Shown piece by piece: positions 15,940-24,890 of a DNA stretch of 52,768 nt; the first letter of the stretch is position 1; every line of letters starts with the position of its first letter. Below the pieces are notes generated by a model. It saw nothing but the letters and a program-made list of their open reading frames with translations, was not told the DNA's origin and made no database searches. A program made the position numbers and the translations under genes. Origin of the DNA: an uncultured Acetobacteraceae bacterium (lineage in GTDB: Bacteria > Pseudomonadota > Alphaproteobacteria > Acetobacterales > Acetobacteraceae); contig CAIRCM010000107.1 in the NCBI GenBank assembly GCA_903877125.1, positions 1 through 52,768 on the forward strand. The letters run 5' to 3'.

Positions 15940-16623
15940 TCAGGCCCGCTCCGCCCGCAGCGTATAGCCGGCGTTGCGGATGGTTTGGATCAGCGGCACC
16001 GGAAACGGCTTGTCGACCTTCTGGCGCAGGCGGGAGACATGGACGTCGATCACGTTCGTCTGCGGATCGAAGTGATAGTCCCACACGCCTTCCAGCAGCA
16101 TCGTGCGGGTCACGACCTGGCCGGCGTGGCGCATCAGATATTCCAGCAGGCGGAATTCTCGCGGCTGAAGATCGATTTTTTGACCGCCACGCTTCACCTG
16201 TCGCGACAGGAGATCCATCTCCAGGTCTTCCACCACCAGCTTCGTCGTTGGCCCCTCGGCCTTGCCGCGGCGGGACAGGGCTTCGACGCGCGCCAGCAGT
16301 TCGGCGAAGGCGAAGGGCTTGGTCAGATAGTCGTCGCCGCCGGCCTTCAGGCCTTTGACGCGCTCGTTTACATCCGCCAAAGCCGATAGGATCAGCACCG
16401 GGGTGGCGTTCTTCTGCCCACGCAGGGTTTCCAGGATTTTCAGGCCATCGATGCCGCCTGGCAGCATACGGTCGAGCACAATCGCGTCGAAGGGTTCGCT
16501 CACCGCCAGGAAAAGGCCGTCGCGACCGTTGTCGGCGTGTTCGACGACATGGCCGGCTTCCTTCAGGCCGCGGACGACGAAACCGGCGACGTCCTTGTCG
16601 TCCTCGACAACGAGGATACGCAT
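15940..16623 (-). CDS. OmpR/PhoB-family response regulator
   Basis: 227-residue two-domain regulator. The receiver has the acidic pair ED at residues 7-8, phosphorylated Asp51 (IVLDRMLPGG), Ser80 and Lys102 (YLTKPFAF). The C-terminal winged helix ends in VIDVHVSRLRQKVDKPF and IRNAGYTLR, typical of OmpR-type DNA-binding domains. ATG 16623 is preceded by GGGGAGAG. It follows the HtrA gene by 13 bp and precedes the kinase by 4 bp, so all four minus-strand genes probably share one transcript. Confidence 0.95.
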   Translation of the reverse strand: MRILVVEDDKDVAGFVVRGLKEAGHVVEHADNGRDGLFLAVSEPFDAIVLDRMLPGGIDGLKILETLRGQKNATPVLILSALADVNERVKGLKAGGDDYLTKPFAFAELLARVEALSRRGKAEGPTTKLVVEDLEMDLLSRQVKRGGQKIDLQPREFRLLEYLMRHAGQVVTRTMLLEGVWDYHFDPQTNVIDVHVSRLRQKVDKPFPVPLIQTIRNAGYTLRAERA

Positions 16624-16636
16624 CTTGTCTCTCCCC

Positions 16637-17722
16637 TTATTCGGTCCGGTCGGTTGGCCGGCGGCCGACGGTGACCGGGATTTCCATGTCATGCCCCTGC
16701 CGACGCACGGCGATGCGTACATTATGGCCGGGCGGCACGGCCGCAACCGCCCGGATCAGCCCGTTTGGGGTTTCGATCCGCTCCCCGGCGACGGCCGTCA
16801 GCACGTCGCCGACGCGAATGCCGGCCCGGCCGGCCGGGCTGTCGGGGTCGAGGCCGGCTATCAGCACGCCGCCGCCTTCGACCCCGTCAGTCACCGCCAC
16901 GCCCAGCCATCCCCGCTGAACTTCTCCGTGTGCGATCAACTGTGTAACGAGCGGGCCGACGGTATCGCTGGGGATCGCGAAACCGATTCCGACAGACGCG
17001 CCGGTGGGGGAAATAATGGTGGAGGTCACGCCAATGACCTGCCCCGCCATGTTGAACACGGGCCCGCCGGAATTGCCCGGATTGATTGGCGCGTCGATCT
17101 GAATGAAATTATCGAAAGGTCCGGATCCGAGGTCGCGCCCTTCGGCCGAGATGATGCCGGCGCTTACCGACCCACCCAGGCCGAACGGGTTGCCGGCGGC
17201 GATGATCCAGTCTCCAACCTCCATCTGGTGCGAATCGCCCCAACCAACCGCGGGCAGCGGACCGGGGGCTGTCACCTTCAGCACAGCGATATCCGTGAGC
17301 TCATCGCGCCCAAGGACTTTCGCCGGCAGTTGGCGGCCGTCGGTGAGGGAGACGACGATCTGGTCGGCGTGACCGATCACATGATTGTTGGTGACGATGA
17401 TGCCGGAGGGATCGACGATGAACCCCGACCCCGCGCCGTTGATCTTTTGCGGACGGCTGCCGAAGCGGCGGCGGAGTTGCCGGCCGATCGGGCTGTCGCG
17501 CAGTTCCGGTGGCAGCGCCGCGAAGGCATCGGCGCCCACCACTGTTTCGATGGTGGCGATGTTGACCACTGACGGCAACACTTTCTTGACAAGCGGCGCG
17601 AAGCTGTCAGGGGCGCCACGCGCTACTGCGCCCGGGGCGCAGCCGCCCAGCAGCAGCACGACGAGCAGGACGACCATGTGAGACGACACGGCGGCGAGGC
17701 GAAAAGCGCGGTTCATGTACAT
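16637..17722 (-). CDS. HtrA/Deg-type trypsin-like serine protease, lipoprotein
   Basis: 361-residue periplasmic protease of the DegP/DegS group. A signal peptide ends in the lipobox LLGG-Cys28, so it is probably a membrane-anchored lipoprotein. The catalytic triad is His114 (TNNHVIG), Asp144 (TDIAVLKV) and Ser218 (NPGNSGGPV). One C-terminal PDZ domain (about 265-350) is present, as in DegS, rather than two as in DegP. ATG codons at 17722 and 17716 are both possible. It is the first gene of the unit with the two-component system, consistent with envelope quality control. Confidence 0.93.
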   Translation of the reverse strand: MYMNRAFRLAAVSSHMVVLLVVLLLGGCAPGAVARGAPDSFAPLVKKVLPSVVNIATIETVVGADAFAALPPELRDSPIGRQLRRRFGSRPQKINGAGSGFIVDPSGIIVTNNHVIGHADQIVVSLTDGRQLPAKVLGRDELTDIAVLKVTAPGPLPAVGWGDSHQMEVGDWIIAAGNPFGLGGSVSAGIISAEGRDLGSGPFDNFIQIDAPINPGNSGGPVFNMAGQVIGVTSTIISPTGASVGIGFAIPSDTVGPLVTQLIAHGEVQRGWLGVAVTDGVEGGGVLIAGLDPDSPAGRAGIRVGDVLTAVAGERIETPNGLIRAVAAVPPGHNVRIAVRRQGHDMEIPVTVGRRPTDRTE

Positions 17723-17775
17723 TGCCCGAGGTAGATGGAGAGCGGACGGTTCGGTAACAAGGTGTATAACACGGA

Positions 17776-20211
17776 TCAGGAGTCGCCCGGGTTTCCGCCA
17801 TCCTCAGGCCAACGATGTTTCGGATAGCGGCCGCGCATGTCCTTGCGCGCATCGGACCAGGCGCCCTTCCAAAAATCCGCCATATCCGCGGTGACGGCGA
17901 TCGGGCGCATGGCCGGGGAAAGTAAAGCAAGTCGCAGCGGGATCTTGCCGCCGGCCAGTTTCGGCGTGGTTTTGAGACCGTAGAACGCCTGCGCCCGCGC
18001 GCTGGCGACCGGCACCGGTTCGGCATAGTCGACGGCGGCGCGGCCACCGGGCAAAGCAATATGTGTCGGCAGGTCCTTGTCCAGCCGATCCGCCAAGGCC
18101 CAGGTCATGGTTCCACGGAGGATCGATGTCAGGTCGAGCCTTGCGAGGTCGGTCAGCCGCGCCATGCCAATCAGATGCGGGGCGAGCCAATCCTGCACCG
18201 TTGCTGAGAGGTTGGCGTCCGACAGGTCTGGCCAGCCGGCGTTCGGTTCAACGGCCCGAATCAAAGCGACACGGGTCTGGATCTGGCGCGCCGCGTCGGT
18301 CCAGGGCAATGGGCGCAGGCCATCAGCCGCCACCGCGTCAGCCAGCGCGGCACCGACGTCGGAGGGATCGGCGGCGACGGTGCGGTCGCTCAGGATCAGC
18401 GCGCCCAGCCGGCGGCGCCGGCGCGCCAGCACAGTGCCGGATGCGGGGTCGAAGCCACGCTCGATCTGTTCGGTGACCCGTGCTTCCAGGGAAGGGGGCA
18501 GATCGTCGGGATCGAGTTGGGCGGCCAGCAGGATGCGGGCGGCGGTTTTCATTTCCAGCGAGGCGACGGCCAGGAGATTCGCGTTCGCAAGACCGTCGGT
18601 CTTGGGCAGACGGGCGCCGCCGCCGCCGGACAGGCGAAACGATCCGGGCTCGCCGCGTCGCTGGGCGATGCGGTCGGGGAATGCGGCGGCGAGCAGACGC
18701 CCCGGATCTCCATCGCCATGTGTATCGGCCGGCACACGCATGCGGCGGCGGTACTGGCCGGCGGCGCGGCGGATGCGCGCCAGGGTTGCCCGGTCGGCAT
18801 TCGGGTCGCCATGGGCGATCGCGGCGAGCCGGGTGCCGATGTCGGCGGGTTCGTCGCGGCCGCGCATGGGGTCGCGCTCCTCCAGCAAGGCGGCGATGTC
18901 GGCGGCCTGGGCGGCGGCGGCAGGGGACTCGGCGGCCAGCATCATCGCGGCGAGGCGGGGATGGGCGCCAAGCGTGGCCATGCGCTGGCCGGCTGGGGTA
19001 ATGCGGCCGCCGGGGTCGAGGGCGCCGAGTTCGGTCAGCAGGGCGTTCGCGGCGGCCAGGGCGCCGGCGGGCGGAGCGTCCTGGAACGGCAGGTCGGCGG
19101 GGAGCGTGCCCCAGGCGGCGCAATCCAGCGCCAGGCCCGATAATTCGGCTTCGAGGATCTCCGGCCGGTCGAAGGCGGGAAGGCCGCGGTGCAACGATGG
19201 GGACCAGAGCCGGATAGCGACGCCGGGCGCCTCGCGTCCCGAGCGGCCGGCGCGTTGATCCGCGGCGGCGCGGGAGATGCGGAGCGTGGCAAGGCGGGTC
19301 AATCCAGTGGCCGGGTCCAGGCGGGGCGCACGGCGCCAGCCCCCGTCAACGACGATGCGAACGCCGGGCACTGTCAGCGAGGTCTCCGCGATCGAGGTCG
19401 CCAGCACAACGCGCCGTGTCCCCGCCGGTGTCAGTGCACGATCCTGCTCAGCGCGCGGCAATTCGCCGTGCAGCGGGAGGACGAGGGCGCCGCACCCGTC
19501 CAATGCGGCTTGGGTGCGGCGGATTTCTGCCATGCCGGGTAGGAAGGCAAGCACATCGCCCATGTGGTCGGACAAAGCGGCGCGGATGGCGCGGGCCATC
19601 GCGTCGGGCAGGTCTCGCGGTAACGCGATGTCGCGGGCGCTGTGGACGATCTCCACCGGGAACATGCGGCCGGCGCTTTCCACGATCTCGGCATCCATCA
19701 TCGGTGCCAGCCGCGCGCCGTCGGCGGTGGCGGACATCGCGAGCAGGCGCAACTCGGGGCGAAGCATGCGTTGGAGGTCGAGGCAGAAGGCCAGCGCGAG
19801 ATCGGATTCGAGCGAGCGTTCGTGGATCTCGTCGAGGATGACTAAAGCGACGCCGTCGAGGCCGGGGTCGGATTGCAGGCGGCGGACGAGCAGACCCTCG
19901 GTGATGACCTCGATTCGGGTTTCGGCGGAGACGGCGGAGTCGAGCCGGGTGCGAAAGCCGACGGTGCGGCCAACGGGCTCGTCGATCAGGGAGGCCATGC
20001 GGTTGGCGGCGGCGGAGGTCGCGAGACGCCGAGGTTCCAACATCAGGATTTTCTGATCGCCGCGCCACGCTTCGTCCCGTAACGCCAGCGGCACCAGCGT
20101 GGTCTTACCGGCACCGGGCGGCGCGACCAGCACGGCGTTTCGGCCGGAGTCCAGGAGTGTTCGCAGCGCCGGCAGGGCGTCGGTGACGGGGAGAGCGGGG
20201 AGGTCGAGCAT
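17776..20211 (-). CDS. hrpB: ATP-dependent helicase HrpB
   Basis: 811-residue DEAH-box helicase. Motif I APPGAGKTTLVPLAL (about 30-44), motif II in ILDEIHERS, motif III MSATADG, motif VI region QRAGRSGREAPG, then HA2 and the C-terminal HrpB domain ending in PKHRWPEDGG, which is diagnostic for HrpB. The role of HrpB in vivo is poorly known. Start ATG 20211; the frame extends 16 codons further into the divergent promoter region. It shares a 61-bp intergenic region with the DsbD-like gene. Confidence 0.95.
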   Translation of the reverse strand: MLDLPALPVTDALPALRTLLDSGRNAVLVAPPGAGKTTLVPLALRDEAWRGDQKILMLEPRRLATSAAANRMASLIDEPVGRTVGFRTRLDSAVSAETRIEVITEGLLVRRLQSDPGLDGVALVILDEIHERSLESDLALAFCLDLQRMLRPELRLLAMSATADGARLAPMMDAEIVESAGRMFPVEIVHSARDIALPRDLPDAMARAIRAALSDHMGDVLAFLPGMAEIRRTQAALDGCGALVLPLHGELPRAEQDRALTPAGTRRVVLATSIAETSLTVPGVRIVVDGGWRRAPRLDPATGLTRLATLRISRAAADQRAGRSGREAPGVAIRLWSPSLHRGLPAFDRPEILEAELSGLALDCAAWGTLPADLPFQDAPPAGALAAANALLTELGALDPGGRITPAGQRMATLGAHPRLAAMMLAAESPAAAAQAADIAALLEERDPMRGRDEPADIGTRLAAIAHGDPNADRATLARIRRAAGQYRRRMRVPADTHGDGDPGRLLAAAFPDRIAQRRGEPGSFRLSGGGGARLPKTDGLANANLLAVASLEMKTAARILLAAQLDPDDLPPSLEARVTEQIERGFDPASGTVLARRRRRLGALILSDRTVAADPSDVGAALADAVAADGLRPLPWTDAARQIQTRVALIRAVEPNAGWPDLSDANLSATVQDWLAPHLIGMARLTDLARLDLTSILRGTMTWALADRLDKDLPTHIALPGGRAAVDYAEPVPVASARAQAFYGLKTTPKLAGGKIPLRLALLSPAMRPIAVTADMADFWKGAWSDARKDMRGRYPKHRWPEDGGNPGDS

Positions 20212-20219
20212 GAGCGTGC

Positions 20220-20230
20220 TATAGTCTATA
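20220..20230. promoter_or_regulatory. TATAGTCTATA dyad between divergent hrpB and dsbD
   Basis: The 61-bp gap between the two divergent genes contains the palindrome TATAGTCTATA, which can be read as a -10-like element on both strands (TATAGT and TATAGA). No clear -35 partner was identified, so the call is tentative. Confidence 0.35.
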
Positions 20231-20272
20231 TGCCGTCCCGCGAACGCTCTCCCCTCCATTTTGGACCCTTTT

Positions 20273-22243
20273 ATGTCGCGCTTGTTGACCTTCCTGTTGC
20301 TTCTGCTGGCCGCTCTCCCGGCTTACGCGCTGGAAAGCGCCCCGGTGGTGTCGCCGCGGGCGCGGGTCTCGCTGGTCACCGATACCGACGCGATTGCCGC
20401 CGGTGTGCCATTTCGGGTCGCGCTGCGGTTTCAGTTGGCGGAAGGGTGGCACACCTATTGGAAAAACCCGGGAGATGCGGGGATCCCCCCCGAGGTCACG
20501 TTCGAGCCTCTGGCCGGTCCGATAGACTGGCCGGCACCCAGCCGGGTGGCCGAGGGCACGGTCATGACCTACGCCTATACCGGGGCGTTCCTTTTGCCGG
20601 TCAGCATGCGGTCCGATGGGCCGGTGACGTTGAAGGTGCACGGCAACTGGCTGGTTTGCCGGGATATCTGCGTGCCGGGGGAAGGCGATTTCGGCCTCGT
20701 GCTGCCGATGGGCACACCGGCTCCCAATGCCGAGGCCCCGCTGTTTGCGGTGCATGACCGGTCGGTGCCGCGACCTTCGCCCTGGCAGGCCAGCATCGCG
20801 GCCGATGGCACGCTGTCGGTGCAAGGTGCAGCGGGAATTGCGAAAGCGGTGTTCATCCCGAACGCGGCTGGCAGCATCGACGACGACGCGCCGCAGGTTT
20901 TTTCGGCACGCGAGGACGGATTTGCGTTGGCGCTGAAACTGTCGGCTGACTTCAAGCCGGCGGATGGGTTGGCGGGGATCCTGTCGGTTGTCGACCGGTC
21001 CGGGCAGCGCAGCGACCTGATCGTGACGGCGGTTCCGGGTGCCGCACCAGCGGCGGCGATACCATTGCCGGAAGTTCTGCTGTTCGCGTTTCTTGGCGGG
21101 TTGATCCTGAACCTGATGCCCTGCGTGTTCCCCATCCTCGCGATGAAGGCCGTCGGTCTGGCGACCGGCCTGGCGCGCAATACCGCTCGGGGCCACGCGC
21201 TGTTCTACACTGCCGGCGTGCTGGTCAGCTTCGCGGGGCTGGCGGGGACGCTGCTGGCTGCCCGATCGGCCGGTTCCGCGGTCGGGTGGGGGTTTCAGTT
21301 CCAGTCGCCGATGTTCGTGGTCGGTATGACATGGGTGCTGTTCGGCGTGGGGCTTGGGTTGTCCGGCGTGTTTCAGATCGGTGCCGGGCTGATGGGAATT
21401 GGCGGCGGTCTGGCGGGCAAGGGTGGCCATGTGGGGGATTTCTTCACCGGATTACTCGCGGTTCTCGTGGCCACGCCGTGTACTGCGCCGTTTATGGGCG
21501 TTGCCATCGCCGCAGGGCTGGCCGCCCCGGCGGCGGTCACCATCGTGGTGTTTCTCGCGATGGGGTTGGGGTTGGCGACACCCTATTTGGCTCTGGCCAC
21601 CATCCCTGGCATGGGCCGGCTGCTGCCACGGCCGGGGCGGTGGATGGAGGTGCTGAAACAGGCGCTGGCATTCCCGATGTATGCCGCCGCGGTCTGGCTG
21701 CTGTGGGTGACCAGCCAGGAGGCCGGGTCGAACGGCGTGCTGATCGCCGGTGCCGGCTGTGTGCTGCTGGGGTTCGCGGCCTGGGCCTGGGGCATGGGGC
21801 CGCGGCTGCTGCCTCGGGTTCTGACTGTCGTGGCGGTTGCCGGGGCTGTGGGAATTTTAACGCAGGTGACGGCGGCTCCGCCAGGCGCGCAGGTCGCGGA
21901 GGATGGCGTTGAGGCCTTTTCACCGGAACGGTTGACCAGCCTGCGCACGGCCGGGCAGCCGGTTTTCGTGAATATGACGGCCGCATGGTGCGTGACCTGT
22001 CTTGTCAACGAGCGGGTCGCGCTGCGGACCGATGCGGTGCGGGCGGCTTTCGCGAAGGGCAAAGTGACTTATCTGAAGGGCGATTGGACCAACCAAAGCC
22101 CGGCGATTACCGCGTTTCTGCGGGAGTTTCACCGGGATGGGGTGCCGCTTTATCTGTATTATCCGCCTGGGAACGGGGCGCCGACCGAACTGCCGCAGAT
22201 ATTGACCGAGGGTGCCGTGCTCGCGGTGTTGGCACGGGGTTAA
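20273..22243 (+). CDS. dsbD: DsbD/ScsB-family thiol:disulfide interchange protein
   Basis: 656-residue membrane protein moving reducing power from the cytoplasm to the periplasm. Order: signal peptide (about 1-19), N-terminal periplasmic domain with Cys129/Cys133 (NWLVCRDICVPGEG), a central membrane domain with the redox cysteines in LMPCVFPILAMK and ATPCTAPFMG, and a C-terminal thioredoxin-like domain with AAWCVTCLVN. All three disulfide pairs are present. The N-terminal domain with WHTYWKNPGDAGIPPE looks like ScsB rather than classical DsbD. ATG 20273 is preferred over an in-frame TTG 12 bp upstream. It converges with a TlpA-like gene, their stop codons overlapping. Confidence 0.93.
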   Translation: MSRLLTFLLLLLAALPAYALESAPVVSPRARVSLVTDTDAIAAGVPFRVALRFQLAEGWHTYWKNPGDAGIPPEVTFEPLAGPIDWPAPSRVAEGTVMTYAYTGAFLLPVSMRSDGPVTLKVHGNWLVCRDICVPGEGDFGLVLPMGTPAPNAEAPLFAVHDRSVPRPSPWQASIAADGTLSVQGAAGIAKAVFIPNAAGSIDDDAPQVFSAREDGFALALKLSADFKPADGLAGILSVVDRSGQRSDLIVTAVPGAAPAAAIPLPEVLLFAFLGGLILNLMPCVFPILAMKAVGLATGLARNTARGHALFYTAGVLVSFAGLAGTLLAARSAGSAVGWGFQFQSPMFVVGMTWVLFGVGLGLSGVFQIGAGLMGIGGGLAGKGGHVGDFFTGLLAVLVATPCTAPFMGVAIAAGLAAPAAVTIVVFLAMGLGLATPYLALATIPGMGRLLPRPGRWMEVLKQALAFPMYAAAVWLLWVTSQEAGSNGVLIAGAGCVLLGFAAWAWGMGPRLLPRVLTVVAVAGAVGILTQVTAAPPGAQVAEDGVEAFSPERLTSLRTAGQPVFVNMTAAWCVTCLVNERVALRTDAVRAAFAKGKVTYLKGDWTNQSPAITAFLREFHRDGVPLYLYYPPGNGAPTELPQILTEGAVLAVLARG

Positions 22244-22794
22244 CCTATCAGCTTTCTGATCAGCGCCACCGCCTGGTCGGACGACCAGTTCGCCGGCCCC
22301 TCCAACCGCGCGCATTCCTGGCCCTTGCGGTTGATGACGATCGTGGTGGGGATGCCTTTGGCTTCCCAGGCTCGGGCGAGTGCGCCTTTCGGATCCGTCA
22401 GCACGGGCAGGCCGGACACGTTGTGGGCGGAAAACCACGCCTGGATCGTGTCGACGCCACCGCGATCGGACGATAGCGGCAGAACCGCGATGTCGTGCGG
22501 CGCCAGCTTGATCGAGAGGGACTGCAGCGACGGCATCTCCGCCACGCAGGGGGCGCACCACGTTGCCCAGAGGTTTACGATCATACCGTGACCCAGAAAC
22601 TCCTGAAGTCTGTGCGTTTTCCCGCCGGCATCGAAGAAAGGCATGTCCTTCGGTGCGACAGGCGGATCGACCGGCGTGAGAACGTCCGCCAACTGCGGCA
22701 GAGTCTCAGCGGCGCGCGGTTTGCGCGGAGCCAGTGCCGTCGCTAGGGTGGCGCCGGCCGCCAGGACCGTTCGGCGGAACATTAACGACATCAT
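22240..22794 (-). CDS. TlpA-family thioredoxin-like protein
   Basis: 184-residue periplasmic thioredoxin-fold reductase with active site [17 protein letters not shown] (about 88-104) and the cis-Pro loop KGIPTTIVI. The N-terminal [18 protein letters not shown] is a signal sequence with Arg-Arg, possibly a Tat signal. ATG 22794 has AAGG five bases upstream. It is convergent with dsbD, overlapping it by 4 bp at the stops, and a natural candidate to receive electrons from it (inference). Its 5' end is 12 bp from divergent argH. Confidence 0.92.
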   Translation of the reverse strand: MMSLMFRRTVLAAGATLATALAPRKPRAAETLPQLADVLTPVDPPVAPKDMPFFDAGGKTHRLQEFLGHGMIVNLWATWCAPCVAEMPSLQSLSIKLAPHDIAVLPLSSDRGGVDTIQAWFSAHNVSGLPVLTDPKGALARAWEAKGIPTTIVINRKGQECARLEGPANWSSDQAVALIRKLIG

Positions 22795-22806
22795 GGAAGC
22801 CTTCTG

Positions 22807-24219
22807 GTGAACGACGAACCCGACCGCCGCAACGTGACCGCGAACGCCCAATGGGGGGGACGATTCGCGGCGGGCCCCTCCGCCATCATGCAGGAGATCA
22901 ATGCCTCGATTGGCTTTGACCGAAAGCTTTGGCGGCAGGACATCAGGGGTTCCCTCGCGCATGCGGCGATGCTGGCGCATATCGGACTGATTACCGCCGA
23001 AGACAAGGCGGCGATCGACGGTGGCCTCGCGGGAATCGCGGCCGAGATCGAGGCCGGGCGGTTTCCTTTAAGCGTCGACCTCGAAGATATTCACATGAAT
23101 ATCGAGGCCCGCCTGACTGAACGTATCGGGGAGGCCGGGAAGCGCCTGCACACCGCGCGAAGCCGCAACGACCAGGTGGCGACCGATTTTCGTCTGTGGG
23201 TGCGCGATGCCATCGACGGGCTGAGCGCACAGCTGACCGACACGATGCGCGCCTTGGCCGAGCGGGCGGCAGATTACGCGGGCGACGTGATGCCCGGCTT
23301 CACGCATCTGCAGACCGCGCAGCCGGTAACGTTCGGACACCATCTGCTCGCCTATGTTGAAATGCTGGACCGCGATCGCGGCCGGCTGCTGGATTGCCGC
23401 AAGCGACTAAACCTCTCGCCGCTGGGCTCCGCCGCGCTGGCCGGTACCTCCTTCCCCATCGACCGGCACATGACGGCCGCCGCGCTGGGCTTCGACGGGC
23501 CGACGGCGAACAGCCTGGACGCGGTGTCGGACCGGGACTTCGCGCTTGAATTTCTCTCCGCCGCCGCGATTTCGGCGATGCATCTGTCGCGCTTCGCCGA
23601 GGAAATCGTGATCTGGTGCAGCGCCCCCTATCGCTTCATCCGTCTGAGCGATGCGTTCACCACGGGGTCGTCGATCATGCCGCAAAAGCGCAACCCCGAC
23701 GCGGCCGAGCTCGCACGGGCCAAGACCGGGCGCATCACCGGGTCGCTGGTCGGACTGCTGATGGTGATGAAAGGACTGCCGCTGGCTTATGCCAAGGACA
23801 CCCAGGAGGACAAGGAGCCGGTGTTCGACGCCGCCGAGGCCTGGGCCCTGTCGCTGGCGGCAATCGCCGGGATGGTCCGCGACATGACGCCGGTGCTGGA
23901 GCGGATGCGCGCCTTGGCGGGATCGGGCTATGCGACGGCGACGGACCTCGCGGACTGGCTGGTGCGGGTGCTGAAGCTGCCCTTCCGGGAGGCGCATCAC
24001 ATCACCGGGCGGCTGGTCGCGATGGCGGAGCAGAGGGGCGTCGATCTGGGGGATCTCTCGTTGACGGAGATGCGAAGCGTGCACGATGGGATAACGGACG
24101 ATGTCTTCTCGGTGCTGACGGTCGATGCCTCGGTCGCGTCGCGTACCAGCTTTGGCGGCACCGCGCCGGAGAACGTGAAGCGGGAGGCGGCGCGGTGGCT
24201 CGCGGCGCTGCCGGCATGA
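22807..24219 (+). CDS. argH: argininosuccinate lyase
   Basis: 470-residue enzyme splitting argininosuccinate into arginine and fumarate, the last step of arginine synthesis. It has the fumarase/aspartase-superfamily signature [12 protein letters not shown] (about 288-299), [13 protein letters not shown] and the conserved [14 protein letters not shown]. The start is GTG at 22807 with GGAAG upstream. It is followed by a tiny lipoprotein gene overlapping as ATGA, a common arrangement in proteobacteria. Confidence 0.96.
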   Translation: MNDEPDRRNVTANAQWGGRFAAGPSAIMQEINASIGFDRKLWRQDIRGSLAHAAMLAHIGLITAEDKAAIDGGLAGIAAEIEAGRFPLSVDLEDIHMNIEARLTERIGEAGKRLHTARSRNDQVATDFRLWVRDAIDGLSAQLTDTMRALAERAADYAGDVMPGFTHLQTAQPVTFGHHLLAYVEMLDRDRGRLLDCRKRLNLSPLGSAALAGTSFPIDRHMTAAALGFDGPTANSLDAVSDRDFALEFLSAAAISAMHLSRFAEEIVIWCSAPYRFIRLSDAFTTGSSIMPQKRNPDAAELARAKTGRITGSLVGLLMVMKGLPLAYAKDTQEDKEPVFDAAEAWALSLAAIAGMVRDMTPVLERMRALAGSGYATATDLADWLVRVLKLPFREAHHITGRLVAMAEQRGVDLGDLSLTEMRSVHDGITDDVFSVLTVDASVASRTSFGGTAPENVKREAARWLAALPA

Positions 24220-24362
24220 GGATCGCGGCGGCTGTGATCGCGGTGCTGGCGCTTGCCGGCTGTGCGAGGAAGGGGCCACCGGCGCCGCCGGGGCCTCCGG
24301 CCGAGATCACCTACCCCAAATCCTACCCGACTTCCGCGCCGACGCTGTATCCAACCCGTTGA
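24216..24362 (+). CDS. lptM: small LptM/YifL-like lipoprotein
   Basis: 48-residue lipoprotein. A signal sequence ([15 protein letters not shown]) is followed by the lipobox Cys16 and then [12 protein letters not shown], the CGxKGP-type start known from LptM/YifL, which helps mature the LPS translocon LptD in E. coli. The gene is usually found next to argH or lysA. Its ATG overlaps the argH stop as ATGA. The symbol rests on the short motif and the context only. Confidence 0.75.
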   Translation: MRIAAAVIAVLALAGCARKGPPAPPGPPAEITYPKSYPTSAPTLYPTR

Positions 24363-24379
24363 CCTGGGGAGACCTCGGC

Positions 24380-24766
24380 ATGACCACGGACCTTACGCTG
24401 CTTGTCTGGGCGGTCGTTCTGGCTTTTGCGCAGGTCGGTATCGCAGTGATCGGCACCAATATGCAGGTCTCCCCCGCAATCCTCGCCGGCAACCGAGACA
24501 ATATGCCCGAGATCACCGGCTGGGGCGGGCGTGCGATCCGAGCGCATCGCAACATGATGGAGAGTCTGCCGCTGTTCGTCGCCTTGGTTCTGATCGCGCA
24601 TGTCGCTGGGCGGGCGAACGGCACCGTGATCCTGGGGGAGCAGGCATTCCTTGCTGGCCGGGTGGCCCACGCCGCGATCTACACCCTTGGTATACCATGG
24701 ATCCGGACGGTTGCCTGGTTCGTCGCGGGTGCTGGTATGGGTATGATTTTGCTGCAGCTTTTCTAG
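24380..24766 (+). CDS. MAPEG family membrane protein
   Basis: 128-residue protein with four predicted membrane helices. The pattern GWGGRAIRAHRNMMESLPLF is the MAPEG signature (RAxxNxxExxPxF). Eukaryotic relatives handle eicosanoids and glutathione; bacterial ones have no clear role. ATG 24380 has GGGGAGA upstream; an in-frame TTG at 24359 overlapping the lipoprotein stop is less likely. The TAG stop is the first part of the stem of the second dispersed hairpin element. Confidence 0.88.
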   Translation: MTTDLTLLVWAVVLAFAQVGIAVIGTNMQVSPAILAGNRDNMPEITGWGGRAIRAHRNMMESLPLFVALVLIAHVAGRANGTVILGEQAFLAGRVAHAAIYTLGIPWIRTVAWFVAGAGMGMILLQLF

Positions 24767-24802
24767 AGTACGATCGGGTGAAGTTGACCCAATCGTACTC
24801 TA
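24764..24802 (+). terminator. Terminator-like hairpin after the MAPEG gene
   Basis: Arms TAGAGTACGAT (24764-24774) and ATCGTACTCTA (24792-24802) pair perfectly, with GGGT/ACCC extending the stem past one mismatch. TCTTTGTTTG follows a few bases later. The first three bases are the MAPEG stop codon. Confidence 0.7.
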
Positions 24803-24866
24803 ATAAGTCTTTGTTTGATCGCGTGATTCACGCCGCCATGTGATTCCACCTCTGGCGATCACGCTC
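24764..24866. repeat. Dispersed extragenic hairpin element, copy 2
   Basis: The most complete copy: hairpin (24764-24802), then AAGTCTTTGTTTGATCGCG, a short palindrome GCGTGATTCACGC, CGCCATGTGATTCCACCTC, and GGCGATCACGCTC at the end. Copies 1 and 3 match it in the same order. It lies between convergent MAPEG and livF, oriented with its hairpin next to the MAPEG stop. Confidence 0.85.
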
Positions 24867-24885
24867 GGGTTTCGCACGGAACCCG
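24866..24885 (-). terminator. Small hairpin after livF
   Basis: CGGGTT (24866-24871) and AACCCG (24880-24885) around an 8-base loop, just downstream of the livF stop on the minus strand. No T-run follows, so its strength as a terminator is uncertain. Confidence 0.4.
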
Positions 24886-24890
24886 ATGCC

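Noticed and set aside
15114-16358. A 414-codon plus-strand frame opposite the kinase and regulator
   Set aside because: Both genes on the minus strand have all their catalytic motifs; this frame is their shadow.
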